NCBI GenBank assembly: GCA_945872795.1
Contig: CAMCAZ010000027.1
Span: 1-44,954 of the forward strand
Direction of reading: 5' to 3'
DNA length: 44,954 nucleotides
Origin: Chryseobacterium gleum
GTDB taxonomy: Bacteria > Bacteroidota > Bacteroidia > Flavobacteriales_F > PHOS-HE28
Part shown: piece after piece, positions 1-7,336 of the stretch
Position numbering within the stretch: position 1 is the stretch's first letter
Layout: each line of letters opens with the position of its first letter
The notes under the pieces: generated by a model
The model's input: the letters and a program-made list of their open reading frames with translations, nothing else
Told to the model about the DNA's origin: nothing
Databases searched by the model: none
Program-made: the position numbers and the translations under genes

Positions 1-315
1 GTCCGGCGCATCTGCATCACGGGCGAAACGGGCCACCACGTTGGGCAGGTCGCCATGCTCGCAAACGGTGTTGATCACCGGCTTGAGGCTGCCCAGATCC
101 TCCTTCAGCCTCGCGGTGAAATCGTTCAGGCCTTCCCGAGCCTCCTTGGCCAACAGGTCATCGATGCTCCACATGGTGCTGGCCGATCCGCGCGGCATCA
201 TATAAGTGTTCAGCACCGTGAAGGTGTTCCCTTCCGCCCCGAACAGTTGCACGGCGTAGCGCGCGGCGTTCAGGGAATTGGCACTGAAGTCGGTGGGTAT
301 GAGGATGTGTGCCAT
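1..315 (-). CDS. universal stress protein (UspA family), partial
   Basis: The first 105 residues are present; the 3' end lies outside the window. The protein begins MAHILIPTDFSANSLNAARY, the typical first beta strand and P-loop-like start of the UspA fold. The ATP-binding G-2x-G-9x-G(S/T) motif would be in the missing part, so nucleotide binding cannot be judged. Usp proteins are small cytoplasmic proteins induced by starvation, low oxygen or redox stress. The start is the ATG at 313-315. The gene lies 27 bases downstream of a small membrane-protein gene on the same strand and may be co-transcribed with it. A second, two-domain Usp is at 3674-4534. Family assignment is firm; the exact role is unknown. 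Confidence 0.85.
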   Translation of the reverse strand, partial: MAHILIPTDFSANSLNAARYAVQLFGAEGNTFTVLNTYMMPRGSASTMWSIDDLLAKEAREGLNDFTARLKEDLGSLKPVINTVCEHGDLPNVVARFARDADAPD

Positions 316-342
316 GATGCTTGGATCGTAAGAGGTGACGGC

Positions 343-558
343 TCAGTGGCCGTGGTGTCCTTCGGTGGTGTTCTTCGCTGAATCCACCAAGGCATAGCCC
401 AGGAAGAACAGGGTCAACATGGCCACGAAACTGATGAGGCCCATCACGTTATCGGCCCGACCGTCCTCCAGCACCACCTGGTCGGTGTCGAGGATGGCGA
501 AACGGAAGGGGATGATCAGGGCAGCGATCCACAGGGCAAGGCCGATGTACTTTTTCAT
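343..558 (-). CDS. small two-helix membrane protein, unknown function
   Basis: This 71-residue protein begins MKKYIGLALWIAALIIPFRF. It has one hydrophobic helix at about residues 4-20 and a second at about 38-58, joined by a short acidic loop, so it is predicted to span the inner membrane twice as a hairpin. The C-terminus is His-rich (EGHHGH), which could bind a metal, but that is only a guess. I do not recognise a named family. An upstream in-frame ATG at 594 would add 12 residues without membrane character, so the start at 558 is preferred. It precedes a Usp gene and follows a redox/stress two-component system, which suggests a stress- or respiration-linked membrane role. Confidence 0.6.
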   Translation of the reverse strand: MKKYIGLALWIAALIIPFRFAILDTDQVVLEDGRADNVMGLISFVAMLTLFFLGYALVDSAKNTTEGHHGH

Positions 559-624
559 GGGGTCCGGTGTGATTTGGGCGCAAATTAACGCCATCGCGCC
601 GAGGCGGAGATGACGTGTGTTCGT

Positions 625-1686
625 TCAATCGTTCGCCAGGCGCTCCAAGCCCTTCACGTTCCGCAGGTGGATCTCCCTTCCCCGTACCTCGATCAGGTTG
701 TCTTCCTTGAGGTCCGTGAGCGCCCGGATGAGTGATTCCGTAGCGGTGCCCACGATGGTGGCAAGGTCCTCCCGGCTGATCTGCACCCCCAGGGTGGTGG
801 CCGTGTCCTCGCCGAATCGCTTATGGAGATGCAGCAGGGCTTGGGCGACCCGCTGCCGAACTGAAGCGTAGGCAAGGTCCAAGAGCCGTTCTTCCTTTTC
901 CTTCACCTCCCGGGTGAGCATCTTGATGAAGCGCATGCTCACATCACGGTCGCGGTAGAGCAATGCCTGCAGCTCCTCCCGGGGGATGATAGCCAGTTCC
1001 GTGGCCTCGATCGCCTCCGCGGCCTCCGCCACGCGACCGCCCTCCAGCACGCTCATGTAGCCCAGGAACTCACCGGGGCCATAGAGCCCCGTCACCAGTT
1101 CCTTGCCATCATTGTTCATCTTGAAACCGCGCACCTTGCCGGTGTTGATGAAGTAGATGGACCGGAGCTCATCATCCTCGTGGAAGATCATCTCCTTCTT
1201 GCCCACTTGGCGCAGTTTGCGGTTCGTCGCGATATCGGTCAAGGCGGCAACTCCCCGGGCACTCTCCAGGAAGTCGTTCAAGCCGCTCAGGCTCTGGTCG
1301 AATCCCTTGCGGAACAGGTCGCTACGCTTCAGGCGTCCTTCGATGGCGTTCAGCAGTTCGCTTTCCTCAAAGGGCTTGGTGAGGTAATCGTCCGCACCCA
1401 GTTCCATGCCCTTGCGCACGTCGCTGCGTTCAGCCCTGGCGCTCAGGAAGATGAAGGGCACCTCGGCGGTGTGGGGGTCGCGGGCCAGCAGGTGCAGCAC
1501 GCCGTATCCGTCCAGCTCGGGCATCATGATGTCGCACAGGATCAGGTCCGGTGGTTCCCGGCGGGCCAGTTCCACACCGCGGCGACCGTTCTCGGCTCTC
1601 AACACACGGTAATTCGCCAGTTCCAGGATCTCTGCGGTGTTCTCCCGCATATCCTGATCATCCTCGATCAACAGGATGTTCTTCAT
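625..1686 (-). CDS. response regulator with REC domain fused to CRP/FNR-type cNMP-binding and HTH domains
   Basis: A 353-residue cytoplasmic regulator. Residues 1-120 are a REC domain with acidic pocket D9/D10, phospho-acceptor D52 (LILCDIMMPE), S82 and K104 (LTKPF). Residues about 150-265 form a cyclic-nucleotide-binding-type beta barrel, and about 275-345 a CRP winged helix. There is no cysteine cluster, so an FNR iron-sulfur oxygen sensor is excluded. The recognition helix (TATESLIRAL) keeps the Glu and Arg that in CRP (E181, R185) and FNR (E209, R213) read a TGA core. Its start lies inside the upstream kinase gene (29-base overlap), so the two are almost certainly a cognate pair. Targets may be the TGATACnnGTCA boxes nearby. 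The architecture is firm, the targets inferred. Confidence 0.9.
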   Translation of the reverse strand: MKNILLIEDDQDMRENTAEILELANYRVLRAENGRRGVELARREPPDLILCDIMMPELDGYGVLHLLARDPHTAEVPFIFLSARAERSDVRKGMELGADDYLTKPFEESELLNAIEGRLKRSDLFRKGFDQSLSGLNDFLESARGVAALTDIATNRKLRQVGKKEMIFHEDDELRSIYFINTGKVRGFKMNNDGKELVTGLYGPGEFLGYMSVLEGGRVAEAAEAIEATELAIIPREELQALLYRDRDVSMRFIKMLTREVKEKEERLLDLAYASVRQRVAQALLHLHKRFGEDTATTLGVQISREDLATIVGTATESLIRALTDLKEDNLIEVRGREIHLRNVKGLERLAND

Positions 1687-2881
1687 AGTGGTGTAGTTGA
1701 GGTAGTTGAGCAGTAAAAACGCTTCCTTTTCCGGGCTCGCTCGTGAAATGGATGGTGCCGCCCATCAGGTCCAGGTACTTGCGCACGATGTTCAGGCCCA
1801 GGCCGGTGCCCTGCACGGTGAAGGCATTACTCGCCCGGAAGAACCGCTCGAACAGGTGTTGCTGATCTTCCAAGGGGATCCCCATGCCTTCATCACTCAC
1901 GGTGATCTGAAGCACTCCGTTCGCCACGGATGTCGTGAGCGTGATGCGTTTGTTCTCCGGACTGTACTTGATGGCGTTGCTCACCAGGTTGCTCAGGACG
2001 TGGGCCAGCATCTGGCGGTCCTGTAACACGGTACGCTGATCGCCATCATGGTCATAGATGATCTCCTGGCCCGGTTTGGTGAGGCTCCGCAGTTCCTCCA
2101 CCAGTTCAATGCACAGATGCACCACATCCACCTCGGATACGGTGCATCTCACCATGCCCTGTTCCAGTTTATCCAGCGAGAGGAAGTCGTTGAGCATGGT
2201 GGTCAGCTCGCGCACTTTGCCCCTGATCTTGGCCACGTGCCGCTCAACCTTGTCCCGTTGAGGACCATCACTGTAGCGCGCGATCAGGTCAACCGAGCTC
2301 ATGATGGTGCTCAGCGGCGTGCGGAACTCGTGCGAGGCCATGCTCACGAAGCGTGATTTCAGAGCGTTCAGCTCTTTTTCCGCCTCCAAGGCCTCACGCA
2401 CACTTTTCTCTGCCAGCTTCAGTTCTGCGGTGCGCGAATCCACGCGCTCCTCGAGGTCGGCGTTGGTGCGTTGCAGCTCCAATTCCACCGACCGGCGCTG
2501 GGTCACATCGCTCACCAGACCCATGACGAAACGTTGGTCACCCACTTGGAAATGATTGAGGCTCACTTCCAACGGGAAGGTGCTGCCATCCTTGCGTTCT
2601 CCCTGAAGGTCGAGCCCCTGCCCCATCGGGCGCTGATGGGGATCCTTCTGATAGGCACTGCGTTGTTTCACGTGCCGATCCCGAATGGTGCCGGGAATCA
2701 AGATCTCTATCGGCTGATCCAGAAGTTCCTTTACCTCATAGCCGAAAAGCTCACCGATACGCGGGTTCGCCAGGCAGATCATACCATTCGCATCCACCAC
2801 CACCAAACCTTCGGCGGCGGCACTGAACAACATACCGTAGATGGAGGAAACCTCTTCCTCACTGAACCGGGAATGCGTCAT
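1658..2881 (-). CDS. PAS-domain sensor histidine kinase
   Basis: A 407-residue kinase without membrane segments. It has an N-terminal PAS domain (about 14-130), a short coiled coil (about 130-175), and a HisKA domain with the H-box SHEFRTPLST, phospho-acceptor H184. The HATPase domain shows the N-box (SNLVSNAIKYSP), G1 (DEGMGIP) and G2 (GTGLGLNIV). It should autophosphorylate and pass phosphate to D52 of the REC-CRP/FNR protein whose gene overlaps its 3' end. A soluble PAS sensor suits an intracellular redox, oxygen or metabolite signal; the ligand cannot be read from sequence. A possible -7 element (GATCTTTG, 2916-2923) lies 35 bases upstream, at the 3' end of the dioxygenase-like gene. Confidence 0.93.
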   Translation of the reverse strand: MTHSRFSEEEVSSIYGMLFSAAAEGLVVVDANGMICLANPRIGELFGYEVKELLDQPIEILIPGTIRDRHVKQRSAYQKDPHQRPMGQGLDLQGERKDGSTFPLEVSLNHFQVGDQRFVMGLVSDVTQRRSVELELQRTNADLEERVDSRTAELKLAEKSVREALEAEKELNALKSRFVSMASHEFRTPLSTIMSSVDLIARYSDGPQRDKVERHVAKIRGKVRELTTMLNDFLSLDKLEQGMVRCTVSEVDVVHLCIELVEELRSLTKPGQEIIYDHDGDQRTVLQDRQMLAHVLSNLVSNAIKYSPENKRITLTTSVANGVLQITVSDEGMGIPLEDQQHLFERFFRASNAFTVQGTGLGLNIVRKYLDLMGGTIHFTSEPGKGSVFTAQLPQLHHYEEHPVDRG

Positions 2882-2914
2882 GGGTTGAAATGTACCAAGA
2901 AATGGCTGGTCGCA

Positions 2915-3433
2915 TCAAAGATCGTTCACCTCTTGTGATCGTTGTTCCCCTGAGCTTTCATCATAGACCTTCCATTTATTCAATGGCTTGGCGTAAAGAT
3001 CCAATGTGATGGACCGCTCCTTGATGGTATTCAGATAGCGGTGGATCCTGCGTTCATTATGCAGGTAAGAGAAGGAATTGGTGTCCAATTTAGCAGAGCT
3101 CACCTTGCGTAAGGGACCGTCCGGCCCAAGCTCGAAGCGCTCCTCGATCACGGTCCCCACGACCGGATGGATCCATGCCTCCTGGGTGGCATAATCGTGT
3201 ATGCTCGTGCGCTGACCGGGTTCATAACAGATCAGCAACAACTCGAAATCATCCGTTCTGGCGATGCAGTTGCGCGTGTAGTGCTTCTGGTTCCAGCGGC
3301 AATAGGGCTCGAACTCCGAAGAGGGGATCTTCACCCGGTTCATGATCTCCAAATACCCCTTTGTGCCCGGGCCAACATTCAATGTGCTGACGAGTTCCTT
3401 GACGGTACGTATGGGGCGTGCACCTTGTGGCAT
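2915..3433 (-). CDS. cysteine dioxygenase-like cupin protein with altered metal site
   Basis: This 172-residue protein matches type I cysteine dioxygenases in length and blocks: HYTRNCI (51-57), ELLLICYEPGQRTSIHD (64-80) and LDLYAKP (144-150). The family oxidises cysteine to cysteine sulfinate with a ferrous ion held by three histidines. The first (H79) and third (probably H131) are present, but the second, expected in I-H-x-H, is Tyr81. The second-sphere Ser-His-Tyr triad reads Thr143-Asp145-Tyr147, and the crosslinking Cys position is Ala. The metal site should therefore be altered, giving either a non-catalytic relative or changed chemistry. An FNR/CRP-like box lies 24-35 bases upstream of the ATG. 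Fold assignment is strong; enzyme activity is doubtful. Confidence 0.75.
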   Translation of the reverse strand: MPQGARPIRTVKELVSTLNVGPGTKGYLEIMNRVKIPSSEFEPYCRWNQKHYTRNCIARTDDFELLLICYEPGQRTSIHDYATQEAWIHPVVGTVIEERFELGPDGPLRKVSSAKLDTNSFSYLHNERRIHRYLNTIKERSITLDLYAKPLNKWKVYDESSGEQRSQEVNDL

Positions 3434-3456
3434 CGCGGTCTTCCTTCTTTCCTAAC

Positions 3457-3468
3457 TGATACAGGTCA
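3457..3468. promoter_or_regulatory. FNR/CRP-like box TGATACAGGTCA
   Basis: A TGAT-N4-GTCA near-palindrome, matching FNR/DNR-type consensus (TTGAT-N4-[AG]TCAA) except for a leading C. It shares the 14-mer ACTGATACAGGTCA with the site at 4612-4625. It sits 24 bases before the dioxygenase-like start codon, so close that it may act as an operator as readily as an activator site. The rest of the 240-base gap 3434-3673 holds no visible gene, only a second box at 3635. Confidence 0.5.
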
Positions 3469-3634
3469 AGCGGCGAACTTAGACGGCACCGAACTCCTGA
3501 AGCCTGACGAATATCAGGTGGCGTCATCCTCCCTTCGTTCATCGAACACCCGCTTTCGGTCGCTCCCGAAATACCATGATCGCAAGGAACAGTTGCTCCA
3601 TGCTGCGGTCAATGACCTCGCTCAACCGTGATGG

Positions 3635-3646
3635 TGATACTTGTCA
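3635..3646. promoter_or_regulatory. FNR/CRP-like box TGATACTTGTCA
   Basis: Third member of the TGATACnnGTCA set; with flanks it reads GTGATACTTGTCAC, a good inverted repeat. It lies between the stop of the tandem Usp (3674) and the dioxygenase-like gene, about 200 bases upstream of the latter's ATG. No -7 element was found at the spacing expected for activation. Confidence 0.4.
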
Positions 3647-3673
3647 CTATTGCATGGCTGACCGGGGGCGGCC

Positions 3674-4534
3674 TCAGGTGGTGCGCAGGGTCAGCACCGG
3701 CACCGCAGAGTGGTTCACTATGGTCTCGGCCACGCTGGCCGTGAGCAGGGAACGCAGGCCTTGGCGTCCGTGAGTGGGCAGGGCGATCAGATCGGCACCC
3801 TCGCGGCGTGCGAAGGCCACAGCACCCTCGGCCACCGTGAAGTGGTCGCAGGTGTGCACCATGCAGCTGGACTCCAGCCGTTTCGCGATCCGGTGCAGGG
3901 CCTCGAGCGCGCTGTCCGTATCCAGAAAGTCGCCTGGCGTGTTCACCCGCACCAGATGGAACCGTACCCGCTGGCCAGCAAGGGGAGCCACCATCCGGCT
4001 CACCACTTTTTCGATCGCCGGTTCCATGGGGTCCAGAAAAAGTGCCACATGGGCTATCCGGCCGGGCAGGGCATGGTGCAGGGTAAGGACCGGAACCTCC
4101 GCCATGCGCACCACGCGTTGTGCATTGCTGCCCATGGTGGCCTCTTTCAGCGCGCCCGCACCATGGGTGCCCATGATGATCAGGTCCGCTTTCATGTCCT
4201 TGGCCACCTGCACGATGTCCTTCCATGCCACGTTGGCCGCCACGTTGTAGGTGGCCTTCACTTTCTTGCGGGACATTCGAAGGGTCAGTTCCTCCAATCG
4301 TTGGCGTGCCTCACCCACCCGTTGCCGCACCTCGGGGTAGAGGTCGTATTGCTGCTTGGGCGGGCGTGTGGCCAGCACGGCATTGCTGAAGCGGGCGTCC
4401 TGCCAGGTGTCGGGCACATCCACGGAGTGGATCAGGTGCACGCCTGCACCGTGCTTCAATGCGAGTTGAACGGCGGCATCTGCGGCATGTCCGGCCGGTG
4501 CGCTGAAATCGGTGGGGACAAGGATCTGTTTCAT
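3674..4534 (-). CDS. tandem-domain universal stress protein
   Basis: A 286-residue protein made of two UspA domains, about 1-150 and 155-284. The first begins MKQILVPTDFSAPAGHAADA and carries the nucleotide-binding signature at GTHGAGALKEATMGSNAQRV, matching G-2x-G-9x-G-S. The second has PTHGRQGLRSLLTASVAE; its motif departs from consensus, so it may not bind ATP. Two-domain Usps of this kind are common stress proteins, and in Pseudomonas several belong to the Anr (FNR) low-oxygen regulon. Upstream lie a -7-like element (4583-4590) and an FNR/CRP-like box (4614-4625) at activator spacing. Family is certain; the inducing signal is inferred. Confidence 0.92.
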   Translation of the reverse strand: MKQILVPTDFSAPAGHAADAAVQLALKHGAGVHLIHSVDVPDTWQDARFSNAVLATRPPKQQYDLYPEVRQRVGEARQRLEELTLRMSRKKVKATYNVAANVAWKDIVQVAKDMKADLIIMGTHGAGALKEATMGSNAQRVVRMAEVPVLTLHHALPGRIAHVALFLDPMEPAIEKVVSRMVAPLAGQRVRFHLVRVNTPGDFLDTDSALEALHRIAKRLESSCMVHTCDHFTVAEGAVAFARREGADLIALPTHGRQGLRSLLTASVAETIVNHSAVPVLTLRTT

Positions 4535-4582
4535 GAGCGGGGTAGGGTGATGGCGAAGGCGTTCGCTGCATTTGTACCGCCG

Positions 4583-4625
4583 CCAACCTAGGACCTTCTG
4601 ATAGGTCCCTTACTGATACAGGTCA
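4583..4625 (-). promoter_or_regulatory. putative activated promoter of the tandem Usp gene
   Basis: The -7-like element TAGGTTGG lies at 4583-4590 (one mismatch to TAnnTTTG). With a transcription start about 5 bases beyond it (near 4578), the box TGATACAGGTCA at 4614-4625 is centred at 4619.5, about -41.5. That is the classical class II activator position for CRP/FNR proteins. The transcription start is an estimate. Confidence 0.45.
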
Positions 4626-4655
4626 CCATGGTCACCTGATGGTCGTCATTGAACG

Positions 4656-4688
4656 AACGAAAGGGCCCCCATCGGAGACCCTTTCGTT
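4656..4688 (-). terminator. hairpin terminator after the coiled-coil gene
   Basis: A 10-base perfect stem, AACGAAAGGG (4656-4665) with CCCTTTCGTT (4679-4688), and a 13-base loop. It starts 18 bases beyond the stop codon of the minus-strand gene ending at 4707. The following U-rich tract is weak. Confidence 0.75.
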
Positions 4689-4706
4689 TGTGCGGAAGCG
4701 CTGTGA

Positions 4707-5108
4707 TCACATGGACTTCGCCACCCAGCGGTAGAATTCGTCCTTCAGTTCACGGTACAACTTTTCGAAGGTCTCCATCTGGTTCCGCAGCTCGGTGTGG
4801 TCGGTGAAGGACCGACGGTCGATGGCGGTGGGTTGCTCGATGGATTCCTTCTCCAGGAAGTCCTCGTGCTGCTTGATATCGTGGCGCAGCACATCGATCA
4901 CTTCGCATTGGCGGATGTACTGGTTCTGGAAGTGCTCCAGTTCAGCCAGCAGGGTGGTCTTGGTATTGCGGGTGGCCAGCTCGCCCATTCTGCGCTCGAA
5001 GATGGTGATCTCGTCCTTGCAGAACTGCAGGGTGTTCAACCACACTTGGTGCTCGAAATGGAGGTCGCTGAGGTGCTTGGTTCCGTTGGTCTTGGTCGCT
5101 GTGGTCAT
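4707..5108 (-). CDS. hypothetical coiled-coil protein
   Basis: A 133-residue soluble protein, strongly charged and helical, with no signal peptide or membrane segment. It begins MTTATKTNGTKHLSDLHFEH and is mostly alpha-helical to the end (FYRWVAKSM), consistent with a helical bundle or coiled coil. I do not recognise a family. Alternative starts are an ATG at 5144, adding 12 residues, and a TTG at 5159; the extra N-terminus has no recognisable features, so 5108 is chosen with moderate confidence. The gene has its own terminator and sits alone between the Usp and citrate synthase genes. Confidence 0.6.
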   Translation of the reverse strand: MTTATKTNGTKHLSDLHFEHQVWLNTLQFCKDEITIFERRMGELATRNTKTTLLAELEHFQNQYIRQCEVIDVLRHDIKQHEDFLEKESIEQPTAIDRRSFTDHTELRNQMETFEKLYRELKDEFYRWVAKSM

Positions 5109-5180
5109 GGGGGCTCGGATCGTTGTACTGCGAAGGTCGGACATCTGTTCGGCGGGCAAATGACCGGCGTCATGGAACGC

Positions 5181-5209
5181 GAAAGGGCGGGTCCGAGACC
5201 CGCCCTTTC
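5181..5209 (-). terminator. hairpin terminator after citrate synthase
   Basis: A perfect 12-base stem, GAAAGGGCGGGT (5181-5192) with ACCCGCCCTTTC (5198-5209), and a 5-base loop. It lies 22 bases past the citrate synthase stop codon. Very GC-rich; the U-tract is short. Confidence 0.8.
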
Positions 5210-5231
5210 ATAGCGATCGCCGCCGCAGCGC

Positions 5232-6521
5232 TCACTTCCGGTCCTTCAGCGCAATATAATCGCGCTTGGTGGCACCGGTATAGATCTGGCGCGGACGGCC
5301 GATGGGCTCCTTGTTGTCCACCATCTCCCTCCACTGAGCGATCCAGCCCGGCAGGCGGCCCAGGGCGAACATCACGGTGAACATGCGCGTGGGGATGCCG
5401 ATGGCGCGGTAGATGATGCCGCTGTAGAAGTCCACGTTGGGGTAAAGCTTGCGCTCAATGAAGTAATCGTCCTTCAGGGCGATCTCCTCCAGCTGCTTGG
5501 CGATGTCCAGCACGGGGTCGTTCACTCCCAGCTTCTGCAGCACATCATCGCAGCTCTTCTTGATGATCTTGGCGCGCGGGTCGAAGTTCTTGTACACGCG
5601 GTGGCCGAAACCGAACAGACGGAAGGGATCGTTCTTGTCCTTGGCCTTGTCCACCCATTTCTGGATGTCGCCGCCGTCGTTGCGGATGGTCTCGAGCATT
5701 TCGATCACCTCCTGGTTGGCACCGCCGTGCAGGGGGCCCCAAAGCGCAGCGATACCCGCGCTGACGCTGCTATACAGATTGCTCTGGCTGCTGCCCACGA
5801 TGCGCACCGTGCTGGTGCTGCAGTTCTGCTCGTGGTCCGCATGAAGGATCAGGAGCGTGTTCAGCGCGTTCGCCACCACGGGGTCCACCTTGTAGTCCTC
5901 GGTGGGCAGGGCGAACATCATGTGCAGGAAATTCTCCACGTAGCCCAGCTTGTTGTTGGGGTACATGTAGGGGTGGCCCAGGTTGTTCTTGTAGCTGATG
6001 GCCGCCAGCGTCGGCATCTTCGCGATCAGGCGGTAGATGGTGCGCAACACCTCATGCTGCGGACGGTGCGGGTTCTGGCTCTTGGGGTAGAAGGTGCTCA
6101 ACGAGTTCACCATCGCCGACAGGATACCCATCGGGTGGGCATTCGCCGGGTAGTGCTCGAAGAAGCGCTTCATGTCCTCATGCACCAGCGAATGGTAGCG
6201 GATGTTGCCCTCGAACTCCTCCAGTTGCTGTTTCGTGGGAAGCTCGCCGAAGAGAAGCAGGTAGGATACCTCGATGAACGAGGCCTTCTCCGCCAGCTGC
6301 TCGATGGGATACCCTCGGTACTGCAGGATACCCTCCTCGCCATCCAGGAAGGTGATCGCGCTGGTGGTGGCACCGGTGTTCTTGTAGCCGAAGTCCAGCG
6401 TGATGTAACCCGTCACATCGCGCAACTTGCCGATATCGATGGCCTTCTCGCCTTCACTGCCCGTCACGATCGGGAATTCGTACGTCTTGCCGTCGAGGAT
6501 GATCTGCGCCTTTTCGCTCAT
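5232..6521 (-). CDS. gltA: citrate synthase
   Basis: A 429-residue type II citrate synthase that condenses acetyl-CoA and oxaloacetate to citrate at the head of the TCA cycle in the cytoplasm. The N-terminal beta domain (IILDGKTYEFPIVTGSEG) is followed by the large helical domain. Active-site blocks are visible: LHADHEQNCSTSTVR (first His), GPLHGGANQEV, GFGHRVYKNFDPRAK (second His) and NVDFYSG (catalytic Asp). Length is normal for hexameric gram-negative enzymes. The ATG at 6519-6521 is preferred over a GTG one codon upstream. A -7-like element TAACTTCG lies at 6564-6571. It is monocistronic, with a strong terminator at 5181-5209. Confidence 0.97.
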   Translation of the reverse strand: MSEKAQIILDGKTYEFPIVTGSEGEKAIDIGKLRDVTGYITLDFGYKNTGATTSAITFLDGEEGILQYRGYPIEQLAEKASFIEVSYLLLFGELPTKQQLEEFEGNIRYHSLVHEDMKRFFEHYPANAHPMGILSAMVNSLSTFYPKSQNPHRPQHEVLRTIYRLIAKMPTLAAISYKNNLGHPYMYPNNKLGYVENFLHMMFALPTEDYKVDPVVANALNTLLILHADHEQNCSTSTVRIVGSSQSNLYSSVSAGIAALWGPLHGGANQEVIEMLETIRNDGGDIQKWVDKAKDKNDPFRLFGFGHRVYKNFDPRAKIIKKSCDDVLQKLGVNDPVLDIAKQLEEIALKDDYFIERKLYPNVDFYSGIIYRAIGIPTRMFTVMFALGRLPGWIAQWREMVDNKEPIGRPRQIYTGATKRDYIALKDRK

Positions 6522-6563
6522 CACTGGTGCCTGGATTGAAATGGTTCTTCAGAGGGATGGGCG

Positions 6564-6571
6564 CGAAGTTA
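6564..6571 (-). promoter_or_regulatory. -7-like promoter element of citrate synthase
   Basis: TAACTTCG on the minus strand, one mismatch from TAnnTTTG, 43 bases upstream of the ATG. No convincing -33 TTTG was found. Confidence 0.35.
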
Positions 6572-6642
6572 GCGAACAGCATCGCGTTCCATGGGAATGA
6601 TCTTCGTCCGTTCACGTCTGGACGGAGGGTGCACCAAAAACA

Positions 6643-6675
6643 CCAAAGGCCGCCCGGTGTTCGGACGGCCTTTGG
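6643..6675 (-). terminator. hairpin terminator after the thioredoxin-like gene
   Basis: A perfect 10-base stem, CCAAAGGCCG (6643-6652) with CGGCCTTTGG (6666-6675). On the minus strand it is followed by TGTTTTTGG, a good U-tract. It lies 20 bases past the stop codon at 6696. Confidence 0.85.
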
Positions 6676-6695
6676 GCGTTCGTTCGAGGTGCGGA

Positions 6696-7274
6696 CTATG
6701 GGGTTTTCCAGCGGCTCTTGAAGGTGCCCATGAAGGCCTGGTAGTCCTGGGTCTTGTAGTGCCCCTCCCCGAAGTAGTTCAGGATGGGCTCCATCTGGTC
6801 GGGCGTCAGGTAGCCCTGCACGGGGGCCAGCACCTTCAGGTCACTGTCCAGGTATACCACGGTGGGGTAGGCGATCCGTCCATCCACGTTCGCGATGGCA
6901 TAGGTCAGGTGGTGGGTCCCGTTGCGGCCACTGGTGTTCGCTGGGTTGAAGTCGGGGTTCTCCAGCTTCTGGCCCTTGAAGGTCACCGGGTCACCGCTTT
7001 CGGCGTTGAACTTCACGGCGTAAAAGTTCTTGTTCACATACTCCACCAGCTTCGGGTCGCTGAAGGTGTTGCGGTCCAGCATCTTGCAGGGCCCGCACCA
7101 GCTGGTGTAGACGTCCACGAACAAGGGTTTCGGGACCTTCTTGGTCAAAGCCTGTGCCTCTTCCATGGTCACCCATTTGATGGTCTTGGGGGCCGTGGTG
7201 GAGGTCGGTTTCGTGGTGGTCTGGGCGGAAAGTGCCAATGGTACCAGGGCCAGGGCGAAAAGAAGGGTGCGCAT
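6696..7274 (-). CDS. secreted thioredoxin-like protein
   Basis: A 192-residue exported thiol-disulfide protein. Residues 1-17 form a signal peptide (MRTLLFALALVPLALSAQ) with cleavage expected at ALSA-Q. A Thr-rich linker follows, then a thioredoxin fold with active site WCGPCK, C60 and C63. The cis-Pro region reads IAYPTVVYLD. The spacing suits the thioredoxin_7/DUF255-like families that reduce periplasmic or outer-membrane proteins. A possible -7 element (GATCTTTG, 7327-7334) is 52 bases upstream, so it is probably transcribed separately from the POT genes. Substrates are unknown. Confidence 0.88.
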   Translation of the reverse strand: MRTLLFALALVPLALSAQTTTKPTSTTAPKTIKWVTMEEAQALTKKVPKPLFVDVYTSWCGPCKMLDRNTFSDPKLVEYVNKNFYAVKFNAESGDPVTFKGQKLENPDFNPANTSGRNGTHHLTYAIANVDGRIAYPTVVYLDSDLKVLAPVQGYLTPDQMEPILNYFGEGHYKTQDYQAFMGTFKSRWKTP

Positions 7275-7336
7275 GGGACTGAAATGTGAGGGGTGAACAG
7301 CGAAGACCGTGCCGTGCTGGTCGGGTCAAAGATCGA

